The notes under the pieces: model-generated
What the model was told of the DNA's origin: nothing
Database searches by the model: none
What the model saw: the letters and a program-made list of their open reading frames with translations, nothing else
In this document: one piece after another, positions 1 to 8,732 of the stretch
How the letters are laid out: the number at the start of each line of letters is the position of its first letter
Position numbering within the stretch: position 1 is the stretch's first letter
Translations under genes and position numbers: made by a program
Assembly (NCBI GenBank): GCA_026693085.1
Contig: JAPLNB010000134.1
Coordinates: 1 to 40,683 of the forward strand
Length of the DNA: 40,683 nt
Source: Planctomycetota bacterium
Lineage (GTDB): Bacteria > Planctomycetota > Phycisphaerae > Tepidisphaerales > Tepidisphaeraceae
Direction: 5' to 3'

Positions 1-59
1 CCCTCCTTCAACAAGTCATTTCTACAAAACGAACCCAATTCCACCACAACCCATTACTG

Positions 60-132
60 CATCTGTGCTTATCTGTGCCCCATCTGTGGCTCAAGACCAC
101 CCTCCGCGTCCTCTACGCCTCCGCGGCGAATA
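60..132. repeat. Degenerate intergenic repeat with ATCTGTG units
   Basis: ATCTGTG occurs three times, at 61, 71 and 82. It is followed by a run built from CCTCCGCG and CCTCTACG units ending in a CTCCGCGGCG motif near 118-127. From memory, very similar text occurs as dispersed intergenic repeats in many bacterial genomes, so I call it a repeat rather than coding DNA. It lies just downstream of the TPR gene on the minus strand. Positions 1-59 and 133-149 show nothing recognisable. Confidence 0.45.
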
Positions 133-149
133 CAGCCGAGCATCCAACC

Positions 150-1769
150 TCAAAAATCAAAAACCTTCACCCCCGCCCGACCCGCCTCCGCCACCGTCCT
201 CCTCAACCCAGTCATCCGCATCTCATCGATCACACCCCAGATCCGCCGCTGAACCTCCACCGGCTCCGCGTCCGACTCCTCCACCGCCTCCATCGCCAAA
301 TCAAACTCCAAATCCCCGCAGCAAATCAACCCGATCCGATAATCCAACTCCACCCCAGCCACCCCAATCGCCCGCCCCAGCGACTCCGCCGCCTTCTTCC
401 CCTGCCCCCGCTCCGCCAACAACAACCCCAACTGCAACCACCCCTGCCCGCACCCGCTCTCCTCCGCCACCACTTGCCTCAACAGCCCCCTCGCCTCGCC
501 GCTCCGCCCCGCCAACCGCAACAGCATCGCCCGCCTCACCCGCACATCCGTCCACGATGGATGCGCCGCCAACGCCGACTCGTCCCGATCAATCTGCTCC
601 GACACACCCTGCAAATGCAGTCCCGCACCCCCCGCCGCCCCATCCTCTTCACCCTCAATCATCGCCAACTGCGCCATCAACACCGCGCTGTTGTTCGCAA
701 TCCGCCCCGCGCTGCCCAAAATCTCCGCCCCTCGCCTCTTGAAACCCGACCGCCTCAGCGCCAGCCCCAACCCCGCGTACGCCTCCACATTCTGATCGTT
801 AATCCCAATCGCACGCCGGAAGTATCCCATCGCCTCGTCAACCCGACCCATCCTCAGCTCATGCCTCGCCAATGCAATGTGGCAATCCAGATACTCCCCA
901 TGCAACGAAAGCGCCCTGAAATACTGGTCCCTCGCCCGCTCGTCATCCCCACGCCACGAATACAGGTTCCCCAGCCGCATCCGCAAATCCGGGAAGTGTG
1001 GCTGCGCCCCGATCAGCTTCTCCAGCAGACCAATCGCCTCGTCCGTGTTCTCCACCAACTGCAACTGTCTCGCCGCCTCCACCGGCAGCTCCCAACTGTC
1101 CGGCTCCAGGCACAACGCCTGCTCATACTCCCACACCGCCTCCGCCCACTTCCCCGTCAACTGCAATACATGCCCCAGACAAATCCGCGCCGTCTGGTCC
1201 GCTGGCCAAACCTTCAGAACCTCCCGCAACCCACCCGCCGCCTCCTCCAATTCCCCATGCGCAAGCTCTATCGCCACCAGCCGATGCACCGCAAACAAAT
1301 CCGTCGGCCGCGACGCCATCGCCAGCCCATACCGGCTCTTCGCCGCCTGCCACTGCCCCGAACGCTCCAGGCAAAAACCCGCCGCGCACAGCAGCACATA
1401 CCGCGACCACCGACCAACCTCCCATTCGTCGGCCGCCAGCATCACCGCCAATACCGTGTCAATGTGCTCCGCCCCCTGACGGTGCTGACCCAGCAAATCG
1501 CACGTCCCCGCCAGCATCAACCGCGCCGCCGCAAACCCCGGCCGCTTCAGCAGCGACTCGATCAGCCGCTTACGCGCAAGCCCCCACTCCTGCCTCCCCA
1601 AATGCCATCGCCCCAGCCAGTAAAGATCCCCAGCTTCCGCCTGCCCCAACGCCGACAACGCCGCCAACTGCTCCTGCTTTTCCGACCCGCGCTCAACTAT
1701 TGCAATATCAAGCAGATGCAGCACACTGCACGGCAATTCCCGACCCATCATCCGCCGATACACACTCAT
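150..1769 (-). CDS. TPR-repeat protein
   Basis: This 539-residue protein is built almost entirely of tetratricopeptide-like helical pairs. Recurrent patterns of the type W-x-x-LG-x-L-x-x-x-G and A-x-x-x-Y-x-x-A-L run from about residue 45 to 510, for example around LGHVLQLTGKWAEA and LGNLYSWRGDDERA. TPR arrays are protein-protein scaffolds; no catalytic domain or signal peptide is visible, so a cytoplasmic role is likely but unspecified. The start at 1769 is chosen because AAGGA lies 8 nt upstream on the minus strand; Met codons at residues 7 and 8 are alternatives. It lies 111 nt downstream of a TPR-SPOR lipoprotein on the same strand, so the two may be co-transcribed. The stop lies in an AT-rich TTTTTGATTTTT stretch. 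Fold confidence is high; function is unknown. Confidence 0.85.
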   Translation of the reverse strand: MSVYRRMMGRELPCSVLHLLDIAIVERGSEKQEQLAALSALGQAEAGDLYWLGRWHLGRQEWGLARKRLIESLLKRPGFAAARLMLAGTCDLLGQHRQGAEHIDTVLAVMLAADEWEVGRWSRYVLLCAAGFCLERSGQWQAAKSRYGLAMASRPTDLFAVHRLVAIELAHGELEEAAGGLREVLKVWPADQTARICLGHVLQLTGKWAEAVWEYEQALCLEPDSWELPVEAARQLQLVENTDEAIGLLEKLIGAQPHFPDLRMRLGNLYSWRGDDERARDQYFRALSLHGEYLDCHIALARHELRMGRVDEAMGYFRRAIGINDQNVEAYAGLGLALRRSGFKRRGAEILGSAGRIANNSAVLMAQLAMIEGEEDGAAGGAGLHLQGVSEQIDRDESALAAHPSWTDVRVRRAMLLRLAGRSGEARGLLRQVVAEESGCGQGWLQLGLLLAERGQGKKAAESLGRAIGVAGVELDYRIGLICCGDLEFDLAMEAVEESDAEPVEVQRRIWGVIDEMRMTGLRRTVAEAGRAGVKVFDF

Positions 1770-1880
1770 GGATCATCCTTGATCTATCGCACCTCACCCC
1801 AACACCTGGGGCGTCCTATGTACTCTGCCCACTATCGGCAAAAGGCAGTACCCAAGTCCAGTCCGTCCGATAATGCACCT

Positions 1881-2675
1881 TCATGGCACAATCAACGCAT
1901 CCTTGAACTGCGAACTCAACCGCCCCTTCATCCCCAACGCATCCCCGTACGTCTGCACCGGCCCGCACAGTACCACGTGCAGCCTCCGCTCCGGCCTCTC
2001 CTGCACCACCGCCGAAAAACCCTTCCCACGAAGCTCCTTCGACAGCTTGTCCGCCGACCCCGAACTCGCAAACGCCGCTACCTGCACATAGAACCCCCGA
2101 TACCCCCGACGCGACTGCGCCCGCTCCGCCGCCTCGCTCCCCGAAAACTCCCGCTGCACCATCGCAAACGTCCCGTCCGCGTCCATCCACTTCCCCAATC
2201 GCTGCTGGCACAGCCCGATCCGGTACAGCACCCACCCCTTCAAATCACCCCGATCCAGCCGCTGATACGCTTCCTTCCAATAGCTTGCCGCCCCGCCGAA
2301 ATCCCCCACCCAGTAGCACACATTCCCCAAACTCGTGTGGATATACGCCTCCAACCCCTTGCTCGGCGACAACTCCAGCGCCTGCAGATACTGCGCCTTG
2401 GCCCTCCGCAGATTCGCCGCCACTTCCGCATCGTCCCGCTTCACACGCTGCTCGATCGCCCGCCCCCGCAGATACATCGCCTCCGCCGCCCCTCGCCCCT
2501 GCGGCTTCTCCTGCAGATACCGGTCCGCCGCCGTCACCGCCTCGTCATACCGGCTTTGCTCCAGTGCCACATACCCTTGGTCCAGACCGGCCTGACTCGG
2601 ATCATGGCAGCCGGCGGCAGACAAACCCTGCGCCACGATCACCCAAACGAGCCAGTTGCCGTTCGCATATTTCAT
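1881..2675 (-). CDS. TPR lipoprotein with C-terminal SPOR domain
   Basis: This is a 264-residue predicted lipoprotein. The N-terminus has a hydrophobic signal ending in a lipobox (S-A-A-G-C, lipidated Cys at about residue 23). A TPR-like region follows at roughly 28-175, with repeats such as GYVALEQSRYDEA and LGNVCYWVGDFGGA. The last 75 residues begin G-F-Y-V-Q-V-A-A-F and read as a SPOR domain, a family that binds denuded septal peptidoglycan. This suggests an envelope protein acting at division sites or on the cell wall. The start at 2675 gives a normal signal peptide; a Met at 2690 is also possible, and longer in-frame extensions would bury the signal. The start region is head-to-head with the AMP-ligase gene at 2746. 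Lipoprotein and SPOR calls are fairly sure; the biological role is inferred. Confidence 0.8.
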   Translation of the reverse strand: MKYANGNWLVWVIVAQGLSAAGCHDPSQAGLDQGYVALEQSRYDEAVTAADRYLQEKPQGRGAAEAMYLRGRAIEQRVKRDDAEVAANLRRAKAQYLQALELSPSKGLEAYIHTSLGNVCYWVGDFGGAASYWKEAYQRLDRGDLKGWVLYRIGLCQQRLGKWMDADGTFAMVQREFSGSEAAERAQSRRGYRGFYVQVAAFASSGSADKLSKELRGKGFSAVVQERPERRLHVVLCGPVQTYGDALGMKGRLSSQFKDALIVP

Positions 2676-2745
2676 TGTCGACGTTCGCATCCGTGCCCTT
2701 CGTCCGTTATATTCCTGTTTCGTCGAGTCTTTTGCAGGGACCCTT

Positions 2746-4209
2746 ATGCTCTTTGAACCACTCTTCACACTCGCCCGCCAGCGCCCGCAAGACATCGCCG
2801 TCCTCGACGACACGGGCTCACACACCTACCAGCAACTCGCCGCCATGGCCGCCGGTCTGGGCATCTACCTCGCCAGCCAAACCTCCCGCCCGCACGTCGG
2901 CCTTCTTCTGCCGCCCTGCGCCGCCTACGTCGCCAGTTTCTACGGAACGCTCCTGGCTGGCAAGAGCGTGGTACCCATCAATTACCTTCTGGGCGACCGC
3001 GAAATCGCCCACGTCATCCAGGACAGCGCCATCTCCACCGTCATCACCGTTCCCCAACTCGCCCCTCGACTCAAAGACGCCTCTCTCAAAATCATCGACC
3101 TCACCCAACTCCCCCAGACACCACCCGCCATCGCCCCCAGACTCCCTTCCCCTCACATCGACGACATGGCCGTCCTCATGTACACCAGCGGCACCGCCGG
3201 ACTGCCCAAAGGCGTCATGCTCACTTACGGCAACCTCCAATCCGACACCGACGCCTGCATCGAACACGCCAACCTTCAATCCAACTACACCTTCATCGGC
3301 GTCATCCCGCTCTTTCACTCGTTCGGCATGACCGCCATGATGATCGCCCCTCTCCAGCTCGGCGCCCCCATCGTCTACATGAACCGCTTCTCTCCCATGG
3401 GCACCCTCCAGGCGATCCGGAAACACCCCGTCGCCGTCCTGCTCGGCGTCCCCTCCATGTTCGCCGCCATCCTCCGCATGGAATCCGCCAAACCCGAAGA
3501 CTTCTCGCAGATCTACGCCGCCATCTCCGGCGGCGAACCCCTCCCCGCCAACCTCCGCACCGCCTGGCAACAACGGTTCGGCCAGCCTGTCTTCGAAGGC
3601 TACGGCCTGACCGAGACCAGCCCCGCCGTCGCGCTGAACACCCCCGCCTCCAACCGCCCTGGCTCCGTCGGCAAGACCCTTCCCGGTGTCCAAGTCCGCA
3701 TCGTCGACGATGACGGAAAACCCCTCTCCATCGGCCAGGCCGGCGAAGTCTGGCTCAAAGGCCCCATGATCATGAAGGGCTACTACAACCTCCCCAAGGA
3801 AACCGCCGATGCACTCACCGCCGACGGCTTCTTCAAGACCGGCGACATGGGCAAAATGGACCCCGACGGCTACCTCTACATCACCGGCCGCAAGAAAGAC
3901 CTCATCATCATCGCCGGCGAGAAAGTCGTCCCCCGCGAAGTCGAGGAACTCATCGTCCGACACCCCGCCGTTGCCGAGTGCGCCGTCGTACCCAAGAAGG
4001 ACTCCTCCCGCGGCGAAGTTGTAGTCGCCTTCATCGTCCCCAAGACCCCGGACCTCAACCCCGATGAGATCCGCGCGTTCTGCCGCGACCAAGGCCTCCC
4101 GCAATTCAAGATCCCCCGCGAAGTCTATCTCATCGCCGAGCTCCCCCGTTCCCCCACCGGCAAAGTTCTCAAGCGCGAACTGGCCGCCAAAGCCAACTCA
4201 GAAACGTAG
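2746..4209 (+). CDS. AMP-dependent acyl-CoA synthetase/ligase family protein
   Basis: A 487-residue member of the ANL superfamily, which adenylates a carboxylate and usually transfers it to CoA. The phosphate-binding loop YTSGTAGLPKG is at about 146-156, the A5 motif YGLTET at 286-291, TGD at 366-368 and the hinge GRKKDLI at 381-387. The C-terminal PTGKVLKREL carries the catalytic Lys at about 473. Length is typical for medium- or long-chain fatty acyl-CoA ligases. The substrate cannot be read from the sequence. The start at 2746 is preceded by GCAGGGA about 6 nt upstream; the longer in-frame ORF from 2656 would overlap the divergent lipoprotein's start. The neighbours are unrelated in pathway. 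The gene ends 62 nt before the convergent isomerase-like gene. Family assignment is firm; use in fatty-acid activation is inference. Confidence 0.9.
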   Translation: MLFEPLFTLARQRPQDIAVLDDTGSHTYQQLAAMAAGLGIYLASQTSRPHVGLLLPPCAAYVASFYGTLLAGKSVVPINYLLGDREIAHVIQDSAISTVITVPQLAPRLKDASLKIIDLTQLPQTPPAIAPRLPSPHIDDMAVLMYTSGTAGLPKGVMLTYGNLQSDTDACIEHANLQSNYTFIGVIPLFHSFGMTAMMIAPLQLGAPIVYMNRFSPMGTLQAIRKHPVAVLLGVPSMFAAILRMESAKPEDFSQIYAAISGGEPLPANLRTAWQQRFGQPVFEGYGLTETSPAVALNTPASNRPGSVGKTLPGVQVRIVDDDGKPLSIGQAGEVWLKGPMIMKGYYNLPKETADALTADGFFKTGDMGKMDPDGYLYITGRKKDLIIIAGEKVVPREVEELIVRHPAVAECAVVPKKDSSRGEVVVAFIVPKTPDLNPDEIRAFCRDQGLPQFKIPREVYLIAELPRSPTGKVLKRELAAKANSET

Positions 4210-4271
4210 CGATCTTTTCACTCGCTCGTCATCGCGGCGACCGCCTGCCTCGCCGACGACCCGTACCGCGG

Positions 4272-5213
4272 CTAAAACGCCTTCCGCAGCACCGCCAGGC
4301 TCTTCGGTATCGCCGTCTGCCACCCCTCGTTCCCCTCGAACTCCAGCGAGACATACCCGTGGTAATTGTGTTTCCGCAGAATCCCCGCGATCCGCTCGTA
4401 ATCCAGATCCAGCGTATACCAGATCCCCCCGCCGAAATACGTCTTGGCATGCACATACACTGCCTTCGGGGCAAGCTGATCCAGACGGTCGTAGGGGTCC
4501 TCCAGAAAGTTCCCGGTATCCATCGTCACCTTCAAGAACGGCGAATTCACCGCATCGACAATCCGCAACACCCCCGCCGGCGTCAGCCCCAGCCCCCAAT
4601 GGTTCTCCAGCCCCATCGTCACCCCGCATTCCTTCGCCTTCGGAATGCACGCATTAAACGCATCGATCACCCACCCAAACGCCGTGTCTTCCGACACCCC
4701 CGGCAGCGGCGGCTCGATCCCGCGGTTCTTCATCAGGTCATCAAAATCCTTCGTCGTATTCCATCGCCCCGTATTCACCCGCATCGACGGAATCCCCATC
4801 TTGTACGCAAGGTCGATGCAGTGAATCGTGTGGTCGATGTTCTTCTTTCTCACCTCCGCATCCGCGTACACAAACCCCTGGTGGATCGAAAACCCGCACA
4901 GATCAACCCCCTCCACCAGCGCACACCGCTTGATCCCTTGCAGATACTCGTTTGACTCATCGGTCATCTGCCGATGCAGCACCTCGACCCCGTCAAACCC
5001 CATCCCCGCCGCTTGCCGGATGCACTCCTCGATCGGGAGCTTTGAATCATCCTTGAAGCGCCAAAAGGAATACGTTGACGTTGCGATTCGATTCCGCCGC
5101 ATGTTTTGCCTCCCAGGCCCGCCCGCCTGCTCCGCCACCCCCACCTGATTCGCCAATCCCGCCAGCGCCGCCGATGCCGAACCCGCCAGGAATGTTCTTC
5201 GATCCACCGCCAT
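4272..5213 (-). CDS. Tat-exported sugar phosphate isomerase/epimerase-like TIM barrel protein
   Basis: A 313-residue protein starting M-A-V-D-R-R-T-F-L-A-G, a twin-arginine signal (RR at 5-6) with an Ala-rich hydrophobic segment, so export in folded form is expected. The mature part reads as an AP-endonuclease-2/xylose-isomerase-like TIM barrel. It has a GFDGVEVLH segment early, GLENHWG and MDTGNFLEDP in the middle (likely Glu and Asp metal ligands) and YVHAKTY then SLEFEGNEGW towards the end. Such exported barrels are numerous in planctomycetes and are usually linked to carbohydrate breakdown; the substrate is unknown. The start at 5213 has GGAAGGA about 9 nt upstream; a longer frame to 5450 is rejected because it buries the Tat signal. 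It is divergent from the LysM gene. Confidence 0.85.
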   Translation of the reverse strand: MAVDRRTFLAGSASAALAGLANQVGVAEQAGGPGRQNMRRNRIATSTYSFWRFKDDSKLPIEECIRQAAGMGFDGVEVLHRQMTDESNEYLQGIKRCALVEGVDLCGFSIHQGFVYADAEVRKKNIDHTIHCIDLAYKMGIPSMRVNTGRWNTTKDFDDLMKNRGIEPPLPGVSEDTAFGWVIDAFNACIPKAKECGVTMGLENHWGLGLTPAGVLRIVDAVNSPFLKVTMDTGNFLEDPYDRLDQLAPKAVYVHAKTYFGGGIWYTLDLDYERIAGILRKHNYHGYVSLEFEGNEGWQTAIPKSLAVLRKAF

Positions 5214-5370
5214 ATTCGCCGTCCTTCCTGTTTCAACCCCCGATCCTATGAGCAGTCTACCCGCTTCAACCCCCCAAAGACCACCGCCTCGCCCCCGCCC
5301 CCGATCACCCCCCCCCCGTGCTGACGCCCTCCATTGCCTCGGCACAGCGTATTTCCTGCCGCCTGAGCCG

Positions 5371-5398
5371 TTGTTTTTTTCAAGCTTCTTTCTAATAT
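5371..5398 (+). promoter_or_regulatory. Possible sigma70-type promoter for the LysM lipoprotein gene
   Basis: TTGTTT (5371-5376) and TAATAT (5393-5398) are separated by 16 nt in an AT-rich patch within otherwise GC-rich DNA. This would give a leader of about 75 nt before the start codon at 5482. Element matches are partial, so this is a motif-based guess. Confidence 0.35.
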
Positions 5399-5481
5399 GG
5401 TCCGATAATGGATTGAGTGCTATCGCCGAGCCAGGATGGTTTGGCCTCAATCTTCATCAAACTCCACGGAAGGAGCCTACC

Positions 5482-5841
5482 ATGAAAAGCCTTCTCTTCT
5501 CATCACTGGTCGTTCTCGCGCTCGTCGCCGGTTGCTCCAATGACAAGAAAGCCGACGCCGGCAACAAAGACAGCCTCGCCGGCATCGCCCCGCCCCCGCC
5601 CGTCCACAACGAAACCGCCGCCACCGTGACACCGGTCGAGGTCGACAAGCCCGCCGACACCGCCACCTCCGCCGCCCCCGCCCGTGGCCAGAAGTACCTC
5701 GTCCAGAAAGGCGACACCCTCTATTCCCTCGCCCGCAAGACCTATGGCGACGGCAAGCAGTACAAGAAGATCGTCGCCGCCAACCCCGCCACCATCAAGA
5801 ACGAACGCCTCATCGCCGGCACCACCATCACCCTGCCCTAA
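5482..5841 (+). CDS. LysM-domain lipoprotein
   Basis: A 119-residue lipoprotein. The signal peptide ends in a lipobox (L-V-A-G-C, Cys at about 18), followed by a low-complexity Ala/Pro/Thr linker and one LysM domain at about 70-119, with Y-L-V-Q-K-G-D-T-L-Y-S-L-A at its start and a final T-I-T-L-P. LysM modules bind N-acetylglucosamine polymers such as peptidoglycan, so the protein probably tethers at the membrane and touches the cell wall. It has no catalytic domain. The start at 5482 is set by GGAAGGAG at 5468-5475. A partial promoter lies upstream and a near-perfect intrinsic terminator downstream, so it is likely a single-gene transcript. The small size and strong signals suggest an abundant envelope lipoprotein, which is inference. 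Confidence 0.9.
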   Translation: MKSLLFSSLVVLALVAGCSNDKKADAGNKDSLAGIAPPPPVHNETAATVTPVEVDKPADTATSAAPARGQKYLVQKGDTLYSLARKTYGDGKQYKKIVAANPATIKNERLIAGTTITLP

Positions 5842-5876
5842 CCCCCGCCCGGCAGTCTCCTCGGATCGCACAACCT

Positions 5877-5920
5877 GGCATCAGGGCCACTCTTCCCAAG
5901 ATTGCCCTGATGCCTTTTTT
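5877..5920 (+). terminator. Intrinsic terminator of the LysM gene
   Basis: A perfect 11-bp stem (5877-5887 pairing with 5904-5914, arm GGCATCAGGGC) with a 16-nt loop is followed by six T at 5915-5920. It lies 35 nt after the LysM stop codon. This is the clearest terminator in the window. Confidence 0.9.
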
Positions 5921-6284
5921 CGTTCATCCACTGTCTTATGCCCAACACCTCGATCACCGGGCACCGCATATTCCCCCCCCGCCGCCGAATCGGTCATCTC
6001 CGCCCCCACCTCCAGACAAACCGGCGACGCCAGAGCATGGTCCGCGCATTGCGGATATGTGCTACACTGACCAGCAGACCGCTCTAGACCAAACTGCCCA
6101 CACGAAGTTCGCCAGGATCGGATATGACCTTTGCCCTGTTGCTCCGAGCATTCGAGATTGCCAGCCGATGAGCTTTGAGTAAGATAACCAGCCGGCCAGC
6201 AAGCATTGCGGGCGGTGTATCAAACAAGATCGCGTCGGTTTGCGTTGACAGCCAAGGATCTGCTCGAACAAGGCGGACACACCA
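5921..6284. other. Gene-poor stretch
   Basis: I see no convincing gene here. Open frames on both strands lack initiation signals and domain resemblance. An extended -10-like TGCTACACT occurs at 6059-6067 on the plus strand without a clear -35 element. Base composition is less GC-biased than in the flanking genes. Confidence 0.4.
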
Positions 6285-6497
6285 ATGAGAAGGTCCGATG
6301 TGTACTACATAATAGGCGACATCGTCGTTCGTCAGCGGCCCCGCCGCTGCCCAGAGACATTCGTCGACGGCCGCTGGGGACCCCTCACCGATTCGGCTCG
6401 CCTGCTTGCCAACACCAAACCCCTTACACCCCAAGCAGCCCGCACCATGCTCCGAACCCTACGCTCCGCGCACAAGCCCAAACGCCCCTCAGTCTAA
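6285..6497 (+). CDS. Possible small hypothetical protein
   Basis: A 70-residue frame beginning M-R-R-S-D-V-Y-Y-I-I-G-D. Composition looks protein-like: hydrophobic beta-type residues at the start, then FVDGRWGPLTDSARLLAN, and a basic C-terminal helix rich in Arg and Lys. The aromatic W-G-P-L segment followed by an Ala/Leu helix resembles small beta-alpha proteins, but I recognise no family. Initiation evidence is weak: only AAGGCGG near 6270-6276 precedes the ATG. It sits alone in a gene-poor stretch. It could equally be a chance frame. Confidence 0.35.
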   Translation: MRRSDVYYIIGDIVVRQRPRRCPETFVDGRWGPLTDSARLLANTKPLTPQAARTMLRTLRSAHKPKRPSV

Positions 6498-6856
6498 TAA
6501 TAACGCTAACCTGTTCTCGATCTCGCGCCAGGTCGGCACCTGTTTAAATGTCAATCTAAGACCGATTTACTACCCATTTTCACATCCATCCTATTCCCCT
6601 ACGGGTCCCCGACGTGCCTTTTGCCATCCACGCCGCCGTGGTTCCTCTCGTAACCTAATATTTTATCTGTAGTAACAGAGCAACACCGATCCCATGCCGC
6701 AAAAACCACTTTCCCAGTTGCCAAACTGATGAGCCAAGGCATATTCTAATACTCAGTTCGGTAGTCGTGTCCGTGTGTGGACATATGCAGCCTAAAACCG
6801 GCTGCTCGCTGATGGCGTACCGAGCCACACGACGTGGGGGTGCAAGGAGCGGTGAG
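6498..6856. other. Long leader/intergenic region before the PEP-CTERM-like gene
   Basis: No gene is recognised. The region is relatively AT-rich. A partial promoter (TTGCCA 6718-6723, 18-nt gap, TATTCT 6742-6747) faces the gene at 6857 and would give a leader of about 100 nt. Within that leader is a 6-bp hairpin, GCAGCC at 6787-6792 with GGCTGC at 6800-6805 around a 7-nt loop. Its function is unknown; no riboswitch class is recognised. Confidence 0.35.
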
Positions 6857-7537
6857 ATGTTGGTTCGAGCTTTTGTTGTTGTGGTCTTGGCTGGTGTGTT
6901 GGCTATTGCTGCACCCGCATTGGCAGCCAGTGTGACCTTCACTTTCGACAATACTTCCCCATTACTCACCGGACCTTATCCCGTTGCCGCATCAGGGAAC
7001 ACTTGGCTCACCGCCGTGTTCACGGACAATGTGGCCAACACCGTTGATCTTGTTGTCACCGGGAATTTCAAGACGTACTCGGGAAAGAACCAGGGCGTGG
7101 ATCATATCGTCTTCAACGTCGACCCCGATTCGCTTCTGTCTTTGACGACAAGCGACAAGACTCACATCGATTCGGTCTCTCAATCGGCTGACGGGGAAGG
7201 AGTGCCACCCGACAAGGGTTTTGATATCGACATCAAATTTGGCGAAGGGTCTTCCAACCTGCAGGGGACTCAGGTTGCCAAGATCACCTTCTCGGGAACA
7301 GGTCTTACGGCCAACGCGTTCAACGCTCCGAGCGAACCGCCGAAGGCTGGTGATCCGAAGTACTACACGGTGGTGCACGTGCAGGACACGCCGCTTCCCG
7401 GCGGCGGGTTCAGCAGTAGTAAGCTTGCCAACGCCAACCCCATTCCCGTTCCGGCCTCCGCCACGATCGGCGCCGCGCTTCTCGCTTGCGTTGTGATGTG
7501 TCGGGTTGTACGCCGCCGCGCCGCTTACGCGGAATAA
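6857..7537 (+). CDS. Secreted protein with PEP-CTERM-like sorting signal
   Basis: A 226-residue protein with a clear Sec signal peptide (Val/Leu/Ala-rich, likely cleaved after A-L-A-A around residue 23). The body is Thr/Ser/Asp-rich and beta-like, as in exported surface proteins. The C-terminus has P-I-P-V-P-A-S, then a hydrophobic helix and an Arg-rich tail (RVVRRRA), the tripartite layout of PEP-CTERM signals recognised by exosortases. The start at 6857 is set by AAGGAG at 6844-6849. Codon use is visibly less GC-biased than in neighbouring genes. The body matches no family I can name. It is probably anchored at or released from the cell surface; no exosortase gene lies in this window. Confidence 0.8.
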   Translation: MLVRAFVVVVLAGVLAIAAPALAASVTFTFDNTSPLLTGPYPVAASGNTWLTAVFTDNVANTVDLVVTGNFKTYSGKNQGVDHIVFNVDPDSLLSLTTSDKTHIDSVSQSADGEGVPPDKGFDIDIKFGEGSSNLQGTQVAKITFSGTGLTANAFNAPSEPPKAGDPKYYTVVHVQDTPLPGGGFSSSKLANANPIPVPASATIGAALLACVVMCRVVRRRAAYAE

Positions 7538-7607
7538 TCAGCCGCCGCTGTATCGGCGACCGATGGCCCCGATGCCCCGGCAGAAACAATGTTTACTTCG
7601 TCGAAAT

Positions 7608-7633
7608 GCCCCGACGCCGCCCGTCGGGGCTTT
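7608..7633 (+). terminator. Intrinsic terminator after the PEP-CTERM-like gene
   Basis: A perfect 9-bp stem, GCCCCGACG (7608-7616) pairing with 7622-7630, has a 5-nt loop and a short T run (TTT at 7631-7633). It lies 70 nt after the stop. It may also act on convergent accA transcripts. Confidence 0.7.
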
Positions 7634-7679
7634 CCATTGCGCCATGCCCCCTCTGGCAATGATACGATCTCGGAACCCC

Positions 7680-8732
7680 TTACGACGCCGCCTTCGCCAT
7701 CCCCCGCTTCGTCGTTTCTATCACCACCCCCAGATTCCGGAACTTCTCATACCGCCGCGCGACCACGTTCTCGATCTTGCACCGCTTCAAATCTCGCAAG
7801 GCCTTCGTAATGAACTGTTCCAGATTATGCGCCGCCGTCCGCGGGTCCCGATGCGCCCCGCCCAATGGCTCCGGTACAACCGAATCCACCACCCCAAACT
7901 TCAGAAGGTGCTTGCTCGTCAGCTTCAGACTCTCCGCCAATTGCGCCGCCCCTTCATTGCTCTTAAACAAAATCGCCGAGCACGCCTCCGGCGAAATCAC
8001 CGAGTACCAGGCGAACTCCATCATCGCCACCCGGTCCGCCACTCCAATCCCCAACGCCCCACCCGACCCGCCCTCTCCCAATACCACCGCTAAAATCGGC
8101 GTCCGCAGCCGCGACATTTCCATCATGTTCCGCGCAATCGACTCCGCCTGCCCACGCTCTTCCGCCCCGATCCCCGGATACGCCCCAGGCGTATCAATCA
8201 GCGACACCACCGGCAACCCAAATTTCTCGGCCAACTTCATGCACCGCAACGCCTTACGATACCCCTCCGGATGCGCAAGCCCAAAATTGCACGCCACCCG
8301 CTCCTTCGTATCCCGTCCCTTGTGGTGTCCGATCAGCATCACCTTGTGCGTCCCCAGCCGTGCCAACCCGCACCGAATCGCCAAGTCATCGCCGTAAAGA
8401 CGGTCCCCGTGTATCTCCCGAAACTCCCGGCAAATCATCCCCACATAATCACAAAACAGCGGCCGCTGCGGATGCCGCGCAACCTGCACCGTCTCCCACG
8501 CGCTCAGATTGTCATACGTCTTCCGCAGCAACGCCGTATAGTTCGTCCGGATCTGCCGCAGTTCCTTCGTATAATCAAATTGTTTCTGCCCCTGCAACGC
8601 CTCCAGATCGTGCAGTTGTTGTTCCAACTTCGCCAATGGCTTCTCAAACTCCAGCACATGATGCGGAGTTGATCTGCCAGTTTCCCGTAGAATCGGCGTG
8701 GACTGGATGCCATCGAGCGCAGCTATCGTCAT
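7680..8732 (-). CDS. accA: Acetyl-CoA carboxylase carboxyltransferase subunit alpha
   Basis: AccA with AccD forms the carboxyltransferase that moves the carboxyl group from biotin-BCCP to acetyl-CoA, giving malonyl-CoA for fatty acid synthesis. Diagnostic segments are LEFEKPLAKLE near the start (about 27-37), RHPQRP at 86-91, IDTPGAYPG at 179-187 and the oxyanion-forming GGSGGALGIG at 221-230. The length of 350 residues is slightly above the usual 315-330 because of about 25 extra N-terminal residues. The start at 8732 has GAGGAG upstream on the minus strand; an in-frame extension to 8849 lacks such support. No accD, accB or accC is nearby, so the complex is encoded at dispersed loci. It is divergent from tyrA. 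Confidence 0.95.
   Translation of the reverse strand: MTIAALDGIQSTPILRETGRSTPHHVLEFEKPLAKLEQQLHDLEALQGQKQFDYTKELRQIRTNYTALLRKTYDNLSAWETVQVARHPQRPLFCDYVGMICREFREIHGDRLYGDDLAIRCGLARLGTHKVMLIGHHKGRDTKERVACNFGLAHPEGYRKALRCMKLAEKFGLPVVSLIDTPGAYPGIGAEERGQAESIARNMMEMSRLRTPILAVVLGEGGSGGALGIGVADRVAMMEFAWYSVISPEACSAILFKSNEGAAQLAESLKLTSKHLLKFGVVDSVVPEPLGGAHRDPRTAAHNLEQFITKALRDLKRCKIENVVARRYEKFRNLGVVIETTKRGMAKAAS

Noticed and set aside
75-2756. An 893-residue plus-strand open frame
   Set aside because: It is antisense to two TPR genes and its translation is almost all Arg/Pro/His/Leu, the usual shadow of GC-rich genes.
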